Source: Ferrimonas balearica (lineage in GTDB: Bacteria; Pseudomonadota; Gammaproteobacteria; Enterobacterales; Shewanellaceae). From it: DNA of 64,000 nt. The translations under genes and the position numbers were made by a program. Below, piece after piece: positions 31,655 through 41,172 of this stretch. The notes under the pieces were generated by a model. That model ran no database searches. It had not been told where the DNA came from and was given only the letters and a program-made list of their open reading frames with translations. How positions within the stretch are numbered: position 1 is the first letter of the stretch; every line of letters begins with the position of its first letter. The DNA lies in the NCBI RefSeq assembly GCF_019802055.1, contig NZ_JAHVHW010000012.1:227321-291320 (forward strand), read 5' to 3'.

Positions 31655-32921
31655 CCTCAAACAGCCGGGTGAGCGGGTGAATTTTGCCGAGGCGGTCAAG
31701 CGTGGGCTGGGGCAGGAGCAGGGGCTCTTCTTTCCGGCGAGCATTCCGACTCTGCCACTGGATGAGGCGTTCTGGCAAAGCGACTTTCTGACCCGTGCGG
31801 AGCAGGTATTAGGGGCATTTCTGGCTGATGAGCTGGGGCAGGAGACCGTCAGTGCGTTGGTGCGCGATGCGTTTCAGTTCCCCCTGCCTCTGGTGCCCGC
31901 CAACGAACAGCAGTATTGCCTGGAGCTGTTTCACGGCCCCACCCTGGCGTTTAAGGATTTCGGGGCGCGTTTTCTGGCACGGACCCTGAGTCTGGTGGCC
32001 CGGGATACTCCGATGACCATCCTGACTGCCACCTCCGGCGACACCGGCGCCGCCGTGGCGGATGCTTTCTTTGGCCTGCCCAATATCCAGGTGGTGGTGC
32101 TCTATCCCGATGGGGGGATCAGCGAATTGCAGGAGAAGCTGTTCTGCACCCTGGGGGAGAACATCCACACCGTGGCGGTGAAGGGCAGCTTTGATGACTG
32201 TCAGGCGATGGTGAAAGCCGCGTTCTCCGACGCTGAGTTGAAAGCGGAATATGGTCTCACCTCCGCCAACTCCATCAATATCGCCCGCCTGCTGGCTCAG
32301 GTGGTGTATTACTTTGAAGCCTTGGCGCAGTTGCCCGAAGAGGAGCGGGAACAGGCGGTGTTTGCCGTGCCCTCAGGTAACTTCGGCAATTTGACCGCCG
32401 GACTGCTGGCCAAAGCGATGGGCGCGCCTATCAAGCGCTTTGTGGCCGCCACCAACAGCAACGACACGGTGCCGCGCTACCTGCAGAGTGGCCAGTGGTT
32501 GCCCGGCCCGGTGCATGCGACGCTGTCCAACGCCATGGACGTGACCAGCCCCAACAATTGGCCGCGGGTCGAGGCACTGTTTGAGCGCCAGCACTGGCCG
32601 TTGTCCGAGCTGGCGGCGGAGCGGGTCTCTGAACCGCAGACCGAAGCCCGTCTGAAGGCGATGTACGGCGAAGGGTATCTGAGCGAGCCTCATGCCGCCG
32701 TGGCCAGTGAGGCCCTGGTACGCCAACTGCAGCAAGGCGAGGTGGGGGTGTTTCTTGGCACCGCACACCCCGCCAAATTCCAGGGGGCGGTAGAGCAGGT
32801 ACTGGATATCGAACTGCCGCTTCCCGAGGCACTGGCGGCGGTGCAGAACAAAGCGATTCTCAGTGAGTCGCTGGTGGGTGAGGCGGACGCTCTGAAAGCC
32901 TACCTGCGCGACCGCCTCTGA
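31641..32921 (+). CDS. thrC: Threonine synthase
   Basis: A 426-residue PLP enzyme (E. coli 428) making threonine from phosphohomoserine. MELYNLKQPGERVNFAEAV matches the family start, so the ATG at 31641 is used, inside the end of thrB; the frame is open further upstream. The PLP lysine is in HGPTLAFKDFGARF, with the phosphate-binding region TSGDTGAAVADAFFG and SANSINIARLLAQ. Last gene of thrABC; only three bases separate it from the convergent nfo stop and no terminator is visible. Confidence 0.97.
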   Translation: MELYNLKQPGERVNFAEAVKRGLGQEQGLFFPASIPTLPLDEAFWQSDFLTRAEQVLGAFLADELGQETVSALVRDAFQFPLPLVPANEQQYCLELFHGPTLAFKDFGARFLARTLSLVARDTPMTILTATSGDTGAAVADAFFGLPNIQVVVLYPDGGISELQEKLFCTLGENIHTVAVKGSFDDCQAMVKAAFSDAELKAEYGLTSANSINIARLLAQVVYYFEALAQLPEEEREQAVFAVPSGNFGNLTAGLLAKAMGAPIKRFVAATNSNDTVPRYLQSGQWLPGPVHATLSNAMDVTSPNNWPRVEALFERQHWPLSELAAERVSEPQTEARLKAMYGEGYLSEPHAAVASEALVRQLQQGEVGVFLGTAHPAKFQGAVEQVLDIELPLPEALAAVQNKAILSESLVGEADALKAYLRDRL

Positions 32922-32924
32922 GGA

Positions 32925-33770
32925 TCAGCTCCGCTCCAGGCTGCAGAGCCAACGGATCTCCTCCGCCCAACGGCTGGAATCAATGGTCTCCAGCACCATG
33001 GGGATCCCGACGGTAGCCGGGTGGTTCATCAAAAATTCGAACACGGCGGTGCCAAGTTCTCCCTGATCCAGGCTGTGGTGGCGATCCACCCGGCTGCCCA
33101 GGGGGGACTTGGAACCGTTCAGATGCATCCCCTGCAGGTACTTCAATCCCACGATCCGATCAAACTCGGCAAAGGTGGCTTCGCAATCCTCCCGGGTTCG
33201 AAGGTCATAGCCAGCGGCAAAGGTGTGGCAGGTGTCGAGGCAGATCCCCACCCGGCTCTTGTCCTCAACCTGATCGATGATGGCTGCCAGGTGCTCAAAG
33301 CGGTGACCCAGGTTACTGCCCTGTCCGGCGGTGTTTTCGATCACTGCCATCACCCCCTCTGTGCTGTCCAGCGCGACGTTGACCGATTCGGCGATGGTGC
33401 GCAGGCAATGGGATTCACTGACCTGACGAAGATGGCTTCCAGGGTGGAAGTTCAGGCGGTTGAGCCCCAGTTGTTCGCAGCGCTGCATCTCATCGATAAA
33501 GGCGTCTCGGGAGCGGGCGAGGGCGTCCGGATCCGGATGCCCGAGGTTAATCAGGTAGCTGTCGTGAGGCAGGATCTGGTCCGGGCCATATCCATGTTGC
33601 TCGCAGGCGGCACGGAAGCGCTCAATGTTGCTGGCGCTCAGGGGCTTGGCCTGCCAACGGCGCTGATTCTTGGTAAACAGGGCAAACGCCCGGGCGCCGA
33701 TGGCGGCGGCATTGACCGGGGCGTTTTCGACGCCCCCACTGGCGCTGACGTGAGCTCCGACGGTTCTCAT
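32925..33770 (-). CDS. nfo: Endonuclease IV (AP endonuclease)
   Basis: A 281-residue TIM-barrel AP endonuclease (E. coli 285) that cleaves DNA 5' to abasic sites using three zinc ions. Family segments: [55 protein letters not shown] and [19 protein letters not shown], which supply the metal-binding His, Glu and Asp residues. The ATG at 33770 follows AAGGAGAGTCC. It is divergent from ung, so two consecutive base-excision-repair enzymes share one control region. Confidence 0.96.
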   Translation of the reverse strand: MRTVGAHVSASGGVENAPVNAAAIGARAFALFTKNQRRWQAKPLSASNIERFRAACEQHGYGPDQILPHDSYLINLGHPDPDALARSRDAFIDEMQRCEQLGLNRLNFHPGSHLRQVSESHCLRTIAESVNVALDSTEGVMAVIENTAGQGSNLGHRFEHLAAIIDQVEDKSRVGICLDTCHTFAAGYDLRTREDCEATFAEFDRIVGLKYLQGMHLNGSKSPLGSRVDRHHSLDQGELGTAVFEFLMNHPATVGIPMVLETIDSSRWAEEIRWLCSLERS

Positions 33771-33876
33771 GGACTCTCCTTGGTTGATGGGGGGATGCTA
33801 CGGTTGGCGCAGGGGCGGTGCAACCCCTCCGGGAGCTTGTTATCCTGAGCGCTTCACGCATTCAGGGGAGCCTTCC

Positions 33877-34563
33877 GTGCAGATCCAAAACCAGTGGCAT
33901 CAATTTCTTGGACCGGTCAAATCCGAACCCTACTTTCAGCAGATGATGGGGCAGTTGACCCAGTGGCGGGACGAGGGGCAGGTGATCTACCCCCCGGCGG
34001 ACCAGGTGTTCGAAGCATTCCGCCGCACCGACTTTGACCAGGTCAAGGTGGTGATCCTGGGGCAGGATCCCTACCACGGGCCGGATCAGGCACATGGCCT
34101 CTGTTTCTCCGTGCAGCCCGGTATCCGCATTCCGCCCTCTCTGGTCAACATCTACAAAGAGCTGGCCAGCGACATTCCGGGCTTTGAGATCCCCAATCAC
34201 GGTTACCTGGCGGATTGGGCGGATCAGGGCGTGCTGCTGCTTAACACCGTTCTGACCGTGAATGCCGGTCAGGCGCACTCTCACGCTTCTCTGGGCTGGG
34301 AGACCTTCACCGACAGGGTCATTGAGCTGATCAATGCGGAAAGGGAGGGGGTGGTGTTCCTGTTGTGGGGCAGCCACGCCCAGAAAAAGGGGCGTCACAT
34401 CGATACCGGTAAGCACTTTGTGCTGAAGGCGCCACACCCTTCACCGCTCTCCGCACACCGGGGATTTCTGGGCTGTCGCCATTTTTCTCAAACCAATGCG
34501 ATCCTGATAAATCAGGGCAAACCCGCCATTGATTGGCAGCCGAAGTTGCCGGAAGCGGGTTGA
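33877..34563 (+). CDS. ung: Uracil-DNA glycosylase
   Basis: A 228-residue glycosylase (E. coli 229) removing uracil from DNA, the step before AP endonuclease. Motif A is GQDPYHGP with catalytic Asp64; motif B is [10 protein letters not shown] with the catalytic histidine. The start is a GTG at 33877 preceded by GGGGAG at a six-base distance; an ATG far upstream would run into nfo and is rejected. Divergent from nfo. Confidence 0.96.
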   Translation: MQIQNQWHQFLGPVKSEPYFQQMMGQLTQWRDEGQVIYPPADQVFEAFRRTDFDQVKVVILGQDPYHGPDQAHGLCFSVQPGIRIPPSLVNIYKELASDIPGFEIPNHGYLADWADQGVLLLNTVLTVNAGQAHSHASLGWETFTDRVIELINAEREGVVFLLWGSHAQKKGRHIDTGKHFVLKAPHPSPLSAHRGFLGCRHFSQTNAILINQGKPAIDWQPKLPEAG

Positions 34564-34569
34564 TCCAGC

Positions 34570-34592
34570 GCAAGGACTCTTGCCGATTTTTC
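34570..34592 (+). terminator. Weak terminator after ung
   Basis: GCAAG at 34570-34574 pairs with CTTGC at 34579-34583 over GACT, then CGATTTTTC. The stem is short. Confidence 0.4.
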
Positions 34593-34652
34593 GCACACAG
34601 TGAGGTCTATAGCTAAGATCAAAGCTTAAGAGACAGAAACTTAGGAGGGGCG

Positions 34653-35207
34653 ATGCTAGCAAGGATCCATACCGATCATGCCCACATCTCCACCCTGCTT
34701 TCAGTGCTGGCCGGCAAGGTGCAGCGGCTTAAAGCGGGTCAGGATGTGAATCTGAGCGTGGTGCGGGATGTGGTGGACTATCTGCAGCGATACGCGGACC
34801 AATGCCACCATCCCATGGAAGATATCCTCTACCAGTACTATCTGGATAAAGTGGGGGACACCAAGGAGGGTGAGTTACATCAACTGGCCATCGAACACCG
34901 TAAGTTGCGGGAAGCCACCGACCAGTTGTTCGATACCCTCAATATGATTCTCAACGATGCCGTGGTTCCCCGGGAGCGGTTAATCGCCGACATCGATGAC
35001 TTTGTGACGATGCAGCGGAATCACCTTGAACAGGAAGAGATCCGGGTTCTGCCTCTGCTGGAGCGGACACTGGGTGAACAGGACTGGGAGCAGATCCATC
35101 GGCTCGTTGCAAGCAAACTGGTGGATGATCCCCTTTTTGGTGAAACCGGTGATCGGGAGTTTGAAGACCTGCGCTCCTACCTGGTGGACGCCGATTCCGG
35201 CCAATGA
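34653..35207 (+). CDS. Hemerythrin (HHE) domain protein
   Basis: A 184-residue helical protein with the pattern of the hemerythrin/HHE cation-binding family: IHTDHAHISTLLSVL, CHHPMEDILYQYYLD, AIEHRKLREATDQL and RNHLEQEEIRVLPLLE supply the His and Glu residues of a di-iron site. Such proteins sense or bind oxygen, NO or iron. The ATG at 34653 follows AGGAGGGGCG. It is a single-gene unit ending at a strong terminator. No fused signalling domain is present. Confidence 0.85.
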   Translation: MLARIHTDHAHISTLLSVLAGKVQRLKAGQDVNLSVVRDVVDYLQRYADQCHHPMEDILYQYYLDKVGDTKEGELHQLAIEHRKLREATDQLFDTLNMILNDAVVPRERLIADIDDFVTMQRNHLEQEEIRVLPLLERTLGEQDWEQIHRLVASKLVDDPLFGETGDREFEDLRSYLVDADSGQ

Positions 35208-35217
35208 GCCCCCCCCT

Positions 35218-35253
35218 AAAAAAAACGCCCCGCATGTGCGGGGCGTTTTTTTT
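35218..35253. terminator. Bidirectional terminator between the hemerythrin gene and the DUF3545 gene
   Basis: ACGCCCCGC at 35225-35233 pairs with GCGGGGCGT at 35238-35246 over ATGT; an A-run precedes and eight Ts follow. Confidence 0.92.
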
Positions 35254-35262
35254 ATGATTCGG

Positions 35263-35445
35263 TCAGAACTCAAGAAGCTCGCTGCCGAGGTCAGTACAGA
35301 AGTCGATGCCTTCCAACTCCCTGCGCAGGCGCTGACGCTCTTTCAGGGCTTCAATCTCGCGCCACTTACGCTTCTTGCTGCCTCGAGAGCGTGTCGGCTT
35401 CTCTACCACACTTCCTTCCGGTGAGCCGTAATCCAGTCGTTCCAT
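35263..35445 (-). CDS. DUF3545 family small protein
   Basis: A 60-residue basic protein (MERLDYGSPEGSVVEKPTRS, then RGSKKRKWREIEALKERQRL) ending in an acidic stretch. It matches DUF3545, short proteins of Shewanella, Vibrio and relatives. The middle is an uninterrupted charged helix. Function unknown. It is a single gene between pgi and the hemerythrin gene. Confidence 0.8.
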   Translation of the reverse strand: MERLDYGSPEGSVVEKPTRSRGSKKRKWREIEALKERQRLRRELEGIDFCTDLGSELLEF

Positions 35446-35551
35446 GTCACTCCCCCCTGAGCCTCTTTTTTGTTCAACTTGGATATACCACAGTCAAAAA
35501 AGAGTGTGCAACTCTGATGTTGCAAACCTGTTGCAAAGTGGGGAGTGGGAT

Positions 35552-37201
35552 TCACTGTTTTAGGCGACCCTCACGGAACATTGTGATCAGGGCGGCGGTG
35601 GAGCTGTCCTGGTCCAGTTTCGGGGTATCGGTTTCCAACTCTTCCAGAATGGCATTACCGAGAACCTTACCCAGCTCTACACCCCACTGATCGAAGGAGT
35701 TGATGCCCCAAACCGCGCCCTGAACAAAGGTACGGTGCTCGTACAGCGCCACCAGGGCACCCAGGGTCTCGGGAGTGAGCTTGTCCATCAGCAGGGTGTT
35801 GCTGGGCTTGTTGCCGGGCATCACCTTGTGACGGGCCAGAGCCGTAACCGCCTCTGCAGAGAGCCCCTTACCGGCCAGTTCCGCTTCCGCTTCAGCCTGA
35901 GTTTTACCCTGCATCAGTGCCTGCGCCTGGGCCAGACAGTTGGAAGCCAGCATGGCGTGGTGGCGTCCCAGCGGGTTGTGGCTTTGCAGAGGCAGAATAA
36001 AGTCGGCGGGGATCACGCCACTGCCCTGATGCAGCAGCTGATGGTAAGCGTGCTGACCATTGGTGCCTTCGCCGCCCCAAATTACCGGGCCGGTGGCGTA
36101 ATCCATCGGTTCACCCTCTTTGGTGACCCCTTTGCCGTTGCTCTCCATATCCAACTGCTGGACATAGGCGGGCAGACCGCGGAGGTAGTGGTCATAGGTG
36201 AGGATCACCTGGCTGCCACTGGCAAAGAAGTTGGTGTACCAGAGCGAAAGCAGGCCCATCAGAGCAGGCATATTCTGCTCCAGCGGCGCAGTGCGGAAGT
36301 GGGTGTCCATCGCTTCCGCGCCCTTCAGCAGCGCTTCAAAGTGTTCAAATCCCACCAGCAGGGCGATGGGGAGACCAATGGCGGACCACAGGGAGTAACG
36401 ACCGCCAACCCAGTCCCACATCGGGTAGACGTTCTCTGCCTTGATACCAAACGCTTCAGCAGCGGGCACGTTGGCGCTGATGGCGACAAAGTGCTGGCCA
36501 ATGGCAGACTCCGGGGCGCCGCTGTCCAGGAACCACTGACGGGCGCTCTCCGTGTTGGTGAGCGTTTCCTGGGTGGTGAACGACTTGGAGGACATCAGGA
36601 TCAGCGTGCGCTTGGGATCCAGCCTTTTAAGCTTCTCAGTCAGTGCGGTGCCGTCGATGTTGGCAACAAAATGGCAGCGCAGATCGCCACGCCAGTAGGG
36701 GCGCAGGGCTTCGCTCATGATCTTGGGGCCCAGGAAGGAACCACCGATACCGATGCTGACCACGTCGGTGAACGCTTCACCGGTATAGCCTTTCCAGCTC
36801 TGGTTGTGGATCGCCTCGACGAAGGTCTTCATCCGTTTCAGGGTCTGGCGCACCTCAGCGGCGGCATCTTCACCCTGTGCCTGAATCGAATCGGGCCCAC
36901 TGTAACGCAGGGCGGTGTGTAGAACCGGGCGGCCTTCGGTGTTGTTGATCACCTCACCGCGGAACATGGCGTCGCGAAGCGCTTCCACACCGGTGTCGCG
37001 GGCCAGTTGGCACAACAGGCTCAGGGTTTCATCGGTGATGCGATTCTTGGCGTAGTCGAGGTAGAGGCCCGCAGCCTTGAGCTGGTAGCGCGCTGCGCGG
37101 TTGGGCTCCTGTGCGAACAGGTCGCGCAGGTGGGTTTGTTCGATGGCGTCGCGGTGTTGCGACAAAGCCTGCCAAACGGGCAGGGAAGTGAGTGCACTCA
37201 T
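35552..37201 (-). CDS. pgi: Glucose-6-phosphate isomerase
   Basis: A 549-residue enzyme (same length as E. coli) interconverting glucose 6-phosphate and fructose 6-phosphate. The signatures are present: [51 protein letters not shown] and [14 protein letters not shown]. The ATG at 37201 is 54 bases after the transaldolase stop on the same strand, so tal-pgi probably form an operon joining the pentose phosphate pathway to glycolysis. Confidence 0.97.
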   Translation of the reverse strand: MSALTSLPVWQALSQHRDAIEQTHLRDLFAQEPNRAARYQLKAAGLYLDYAKNRITDETLSLLCQLARDTGVEALRDAMFRGEVINNTEGRPVLHTALRYSGPDSIQAQGEDAAAEVRQTLKRMKTFVEAIHNQSWKGYTGEAFTDVVSIGIGGSFLGPKIMSEALRPYWRGDLRCHFVANIDGTALTEKLKRLDPKRTLILMSSKSFTTQETLTNTESARQWFLDSGAPESAIGQHFVAISANVPAAEAFGIKAENVYPMWDWVGGRYSLWSAIGLPIALLVGFEHFEALLKGAEAMDTHFRTAPLEQNMPALMGLLSLWYTNFFASGSQVILTYDHYLRGLPAYVQQLDMESNGKGVTKEGEPMDYATGPVIWGGEGTNGQHAYHQLLHQGSGVIPADFILPLQSHNPLGRHHAMLASNCLAQAQALMQGKTQAEAEAELAGKGLSAEAVTALARHKVMPGNKPSNTLLMDKLTPETLGALVALYEHRTFVQGAVWGINSFDQWGVELGKVLGNAILEELETDTPKLDQDSSTAALITMFREGRLKQ

Positions 37202-37255
37202 ATCGTATTCCCTGAGTGGGCCCGGGCCGAATGACCCGGGCGGGTTTCCCTAAGA

Positions 37256-38212
37256 TTAGGCGCCTAGGCGAGCGCTGAGCATCGTTTCCAGTTTGTTCTG
37301 GTCGATAGCAAAGTTGCGGATCCCTTCCGCCAACTTTTCAACAGCCATGGCATCCTGATTCATCTCCCAGCGGAACTGGGCTTCACTCAGGGGGGCCGGG
37401 CGGGATTGAATCTCACCCTCAAAGGCAAGCTCACGCTCGACGGTGATGTCGCTGTTCTCCAGCTCTTCAAGCAGAGCCGGGCTGATGGTCAGACGGTCAC
37501 AACCAGCCAGGGCAAGGATTTCACCGGTGTTGCGGAAGCTGGCGCCCATCACCACAGTGTTATAGCCGTGGCGCTTGTAGTAGTCGTAGATCTGAGCCAC
37601 GGACTGTACGCCCGGATCGGCTTTGCCTTCGTAAGCTTCACCGGTCTTGGCTTTATACCAATCCAGAATTCGGCCAACAAAGGGAGAGATCAGGTAAACG
37701 TCCGCTTCGGCGCAAGCACGGGCCTGAGCAAAGCTGAACAGCAGAGTCAGGTTACAGTTGATACCTTCCTGCTCCAACTGCTCGGCAGCGCGGATACCTT
37801 CCCAGGTGGAAGCCAGTTTGATCAGGATGCGATCCGGACCCACACCCGCTTCCTGATACAGGCGCATCAGTTTGCGGGCTTTGGCCACGGAGCCTTGGGT
37901 ATCAAAGGAGAGGCGGGCATCCACTTCGGTGGAGATGCGGCCGGGGACGATCTTCAGGATCTCCAGGCCGATGTTGACGGCCAGTTTGTCGGCGGCGTCA
38001 TCCAACTGCTGAGCCGGATCATCGCCTTGCGCTTTGGCGTAAGCAATGGCATCTGCGATCAGCGGCTCATAGTCCGGGATCTGCGCAGCTTTCAGGATCA
38101 GTGAGGGGTTGGTGGTGGCATCCTCCGGCTGGTAGCGGCGGATGGCGTCGATGTCGCCGGTGTCGGCAACAATAGTGGTAAGTGCTTTTAGCTGAGACAG
38201 TGCATTTGCCAT
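37256..38212 (-). CDS. tal: Transaldolase
   Basis: A 318-residue class I aldolase-type enzyme (E. coli TalB 317) of the non-oxidative pentose phosphate pathway. [13 protein letters not shown], the Schiff-base lysine in [17 protein letters not shown] and [18 protein letters not shown] are conserved. Starts at the ATG at 38212. First gene of tal-pgi; in E. coli talB lies near the alanine symporter and yaaA, as here. Confidence 0.97.
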   Translation of the reverse strand: MANALSQLKALTTIVADTGDIDAIRRYQPEDATTNPSLILKAAQIPDYEPLIADAIAYAKAQGDDPAQQLDDAADKLAVNIGLEILKIVPGRISTEVDARLSFDTQGSVAKARKLMRLYQEAGVGPDRILIKLASTWEGIRAAEQLEQEGINCNLTLLFSFAQARACAEADVYLISPFVGRILDWYKAKTGEAYEGKADPGVQSVAQIYDYYKRHGYNTVVMGASFRNTGEILALAGCDRLTISPALLEELENSDITVERELAFEGEIQSRPAPLSEAQFRWEMNQDAMAVEKLAEGIRNFAIDQNKLETMLSARLGA

Positions 38213-38554
38213 GGTGATGATTCCGTTGATCGGGCAAAACCGAGAAGTCCAAGATGCAGGCGACCATTAAAGGCGATCTGCCAGCAGAATCCAACTGAAA
38301 GTGTAATAAAATTACGTGTGCCGCCCTTTTGGGTGTCATTTATCCGGGGTTTCTCCGGGCGAATCGTAACAAAAAGACAAACTTTCCCCAGGTTCAAACT
38401 CCGATTCAGGGGCTTGCTATCAACTCTAGTCGGAAATCGTAGGGAAGCGCCTCAAGCCAGTGTGATGCTGCGCACTAAATGAGCGGGGTGGTGTATCCGG
38501 CTGGTTGATGGTCGGTGTTGTTGCTGTTGGCTTGGTGTTATCTTAATGCGGCAA
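38213..38554. other. Intergenic region between tal and the alanine symporter, proximal part
   Basis: No gene seen. The tal side should hold the tal promoter on the minus strand, but I could not settle on a -35/-10 pair. A small hairpin is present (CCGGGG and TCCGGG near 38343-38361). The rest looks unstructured to me. Confidence 0.5.
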
Positions 38555-38596
38555 TGTGATCGTGATCACGCGTGGTCGGAAAATTCTTATGCTAAT
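38555..38596 (+). promoter_or_regulatory. CRP site and class II promoter of the alanine symporter gene
   Basis: TGTGA at 38555-38559, six bases, TCACG at 38566-38570: nine of the ten consensus half-site positions of a CRP operator. A -10 element (TATGCT at 38588 or GCTAAT at 38591-38596) puts the transcript start near 38603, with the CRP site centred about 40.5 bases upstream, the class II position. No good -35 box is present, as expected for CRP-dependent activation. Confidence 0.65.
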
Positions 38597-38603
38597 GTGC
38601 CGG

Positions 38604-38780
38604 GTCGATACCGGTGGGCCGCGCGTTTTTTAAACACGCGAACAACAACTAAATTGCACTAAAACCATCGGGAACAGGCCAGGAACGGCCGTGTATCTGG
38701 TAATGGAAGTGAAGTAGCCAACCACGGGCTGGGCCTGCCTAGGTCTGAACCCACCCGTGATAGCAAGAAGAACGCACTAT
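38604..38780 (+). promoter_or_regulatory. Long structured 5' leader of the alanine symporter mRNA
   Basis: About 177 nt lie between the predicted start and the coding region. Visible helices: CGCG at 38622-38625 with CGCG at 38637-38640 extended by TTTT/AAA pairs, and a two-part hairpin just before the gene, CACGGG (38723-38728) with CCCGTG (38754-38759) enclosing GGCCT (38732-38736) with AGGTC (38741-38745). No T-run follows, so any control would act on translation. It lacks the glycine-riboswitch core. Confidence 0.45.
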
Positions 38781-40238
38781 ATGTTTGAATCTCTCGTCAG
38801 CGGCACCAATGCTGCTATCAATGCTGCAAACGGCCTTCTATGGGGCAAGTTGCTGATCTATATCTTGGTTGCGGCAGGTCTGCTGTTTACCATTCGTCTG
38901 GGCTTTATTCAGCTGCGCCTGTTCGGGCATGGCGTCAAACTGGTCCGTCAGGGCCGTGAAAAAACCGATGGGATCTCCTCCTTCCAGGTGTTCTGTACCT
39001 CCATGGCTGCTCGTGTGGGTACCGGTAACATGGCGGGTGTGGCAGTAGCCATCACCGTGGGCGGCGCAGGCTCCATCTTCTGGATGTGGCTGATCGCCCT
39101 GCTGGGTATGGCGACGGCGTTCGTCGAGTCCACTCTGGCTCAGGTTTATAAAGTGAAGGGCGACGACGGTCTGTACCGCGGTGGTCCGGCTTTCTACATG
39201 GAGCAGGGCCTCGGTAAGCGCTGGATGGGTACTCTGTTCTCCATCCTGCTGATCATTGCCTTTGGTTTTGCCTTTAACTCCGTACAGGCCAACACCATCA
39301 CCGATGCGGTTCACAATGCCTTTGGCATCGACAAGACCGTACTGGGCCTGATCATCGTTGCTGCGACCGCCTACATCATCATGGGTGGCCTGCAGAAGGT
39401 GGCGAAAGCCTCCGAGGTGATCGTTCCGGTTATGGCCATCGCCTACCTGGCGATCGCGGTACTGGTGCTGGTGATGAACCTGTCCGAAGTACCCGCTGCA
39501 CTGGCGCTGATCTTCAAGAGCGCGTTTGGTCTGCAGGAAGCAGCTGGCGGTGCGATGGGTGCCATCATGGCGGGTGTGGCTCGTGGTCTGTTCTCTAACG
39601 AGGCGGGCATGGGCTCTGCGGCGAACGTCGCCGCCTCTGCGACCCCGAACCCGAACCACCCGGCTTCTCAGGGCTTCGTTCAGATGATCGGTGTGTTCGT
39701 GGACACTCTGGTGATCTGTACCGCTTCTGCGGCCATCATCCTGCTGTCCGGCGTACTGGACAACCCGGGTGACGCGGCGGGTATCAGCCTGCTGCAGATG
39801 GCTCTGACCAATGAACTGGGTAACTGGGCGGCGTACTTTATTGCCTTTGCCATCATCCTGTTCTGCTTCAGCTCCATCATCGCCAACTACAGCTACGCAG
39901 AAACCAACATCATCTTCCTGAGCAAGAGCAAGAAGGTCCTGATGGTGTTCCGCCTGGCGGTACTGGCCATGGTAATGGTGGGTTCTGTTGCCTCTCTGAG
40001 CATGGTGTGGAACTTCGCGGATGTATCCATGGGCCTGATGGCGCTGGTGAACATCGCAGCCATCGTGATGCTCTCCAAGGTGGCCTTTGCGGTCATCAAG
40101 GACTACGAGCAGCAGATCAAAGCGGGCCAGGTGCCTGAGTTTGATGCCAACGCCTTCCCGGTGATCCGCGACCGTCTGGTGTGCGACACCTGGACTGCTG
40201 AGAGTGAGAGCGAGAGCGAGCCGACCAGCGGCCGTTAA
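38781..40238 (+). CDS. Sodium:alanine/glycine symporter (AGCS family, AlsT/YaaJ-like)
   Basis: A 485-residue inner-membrane transporter (E. coli YaaJ 476) of the alanine-or-glycine:cation symporter family. It has GLLWGKLLIYILVAAGLLF near the start, the family signature GGAGSIFWMWLIALLGMATA and the conserved SNEAGMGSAANVAASA segment; about ten membrane helices. The C-terminus is Ser/Glu-rich (SESESEPTSG). The ATG at 38781 (MFESLVSG) matches the family start and has AAGAAG ten bases upstream; a GTG eight codons earlier lies within the leader hairpin. The gene has its own CRP-type promoter and terminator. Confidence 0.93.
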   Translation: MFESLVSGTNAAINAANGLLWGKLLIYILVAAGLLFTIRLGFIQLRLFGHGVKLVRQGREKTDGISSFQVFCTSMAARVGTGNMAGVAVAITVGGAGSIFWMWLIALLGMATAFVESTLAQVYKVKGDDGLYRGGPAFYMEQGLGKRWMGTLFSILLIIAFGFAFNSVQANTITDAVHNAFGIDKTVLGLIIVAATAYIIMGGLQKVAKASEVIVPVMAIAYLAIAVLVLVMNLSEVPAALALIFKSAFGLQEAAGGAMGAIMAGVARGLFSNEAGMGSAANVAASATPNPNHPASQGFVQMIGVFVDTLVICTASAAIILLSGVLDNPGDAAGISLLQMALTNELGNWAAYFIAFAIILFCFSSIIANYSYAETNIIFLSKSKKVLMVFRLAVLAMVMVGSVASLSMVWNFADVSMGLMALVNIAAIVMLSKVAFAVIKDYEQQIKAGQVPEFDANAFPVIRDRLVCDTWTAESESESEPTSGR

Positions 40239-40258
40239 TGACTCGATGGTCTCAATCG

Positions 40259-40287
40259 AAAACCACGCCGAAAGGCGTGGTTTTTTT
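40259..40287 (+). terminator. Terminator of the alanine symporter gene
   Basis: AACCACGCC at 40261-40269 pairs with GGCGTGGTT at 40274-40282 over GAAA, followed by seven Ts. Confidence 0.92.
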
Positions 40288-40347
40288 GTGTCTGGGCCGT
40301 TGTTATAGTGGCGGCCATGCCTGAATTTATGGCCCAAGGAGTTGACG

Positions 40348-41124
40348 ATGCTGGCGGTAATCTCACCGGCGAAGAACCTGGACTTTGACACGCCTCCCCA
40401 CCTGGAGGCGCACAGCCAGCCTCAGATGCTGGACCACGCCGAACTGCTGATGGAGAGCTGTCGGACGCTGACTCCGGCGGATCTGGCGTCCCTGATGAAG
40501 CTATCCGATAAATTGGCTGGCCTGAACGCGGCCCGCTTTGCCGACTGGCAGCCGCCGTTTACCCCGGATAACGCCAAAGCGGCGGTGCTGGCGTTTAATG
40601 GCGATGTCTACACCGGCCTGGAAGCGACCTCGCTGGACGAGGTACAGCTGGAGTATGCTCAGGGACACCTGCGCATTCTGTCCGGCCTGTACGGGCTGCT
40701 GCGACCTCTGGACCTGATCCAACCCTATCGGCTGGAGATGGGTACCAAGTTGGCCAACGCCCGTGGTAAGGACCTGTACGCTTTCTGGGGCAACCACATC
40801 ACTGAAGCGTTGAATGACGCGCTGGAGGCGCAAGGGGACAGCGTACTGGTGAACTTGGCCTCCAATGAGTACTTCAAATCGGTTAAGGCCAAGTCTCTTA
40901 ATGCTCAGGTGATCACACCGGTGTTTAAGGACCTCAAGAACGGTCAGTACAAGATCATCAGCTTCTACGCCAAGAAGGCGCGTGGTCTGATGGCGCGCTT
41001 TATGATCGAGAAGCGTCCGACCCAACCCAAAGACCTTGAGGCGTTCGATTACGCGGGCTACCGCTTTAGCGCCGCAGACTCTACGGCAGACACTCTGGTG
41101 TTTTTGCGCGACGAACCGGTCTAA
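40348..41124 (+). CDS. yaaA: YaaA/UPF0246 family peroxide-stress protein
   Basis: A 258-residue protein, the same length as E. coli YaaA, which lowers intracellular free iron and protects DNA during hydrogen peroxide stress. Conserved parts: [48 protein letters not shown] and the basic [11 protein letters not shown] near the end. The ATG at 40348 follows AAGGAG at six bases. In E. coli it also lies next to yaaJ, as here. Confidence 0.95.
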   Translation: MLAVISPAKNLDFDTPPHLEAHSQPQMLDHAELLMESCRTLTPADLASLMKLSDKLAGLNAARFADWQPPFTPDNAKAAVLAFNGDVYTGLEATSLDEVQLEYAQGHLRILSGLYGLLRPLDLIQPYRLEMGTKLANARGKDLYAFWGNHITEALNDALEAQGDSVLVNLASNEYFKSVKAKSLNAQVITPVFKDLKNGQYKIISFYAKKARGLMARFMIEKRPTQPKDLEAFDYAGYRFSAADSTADTLVFLRDEPV

Positions 41125-41142
41125 TGTCGGTGTGCTAAATAT

Positions 41143-41171
41143 AAAAAGGCCCGCATCTGCGGGCCTTTTTT
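41143..41171. terminator. Bidirectional terminator between yaaA and the M28 peptidase
   Basis: AGGCCCGC at 41147-41154 pairs with GCGGGCCT at 41159-41166 over ATCT, flanked by As and Ts, two bases before the peptidase stop. Confidence 0.92.
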
Positions 41172-41172
41172 A

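Noticed and set aside
38604..38780. Glycine riboswitch before the AGCS symporter
   Set aside because: The family is often controlled this way, but the conserved GGAGAG and GCCGAAGGGG-type core elements are not visible in the leader.
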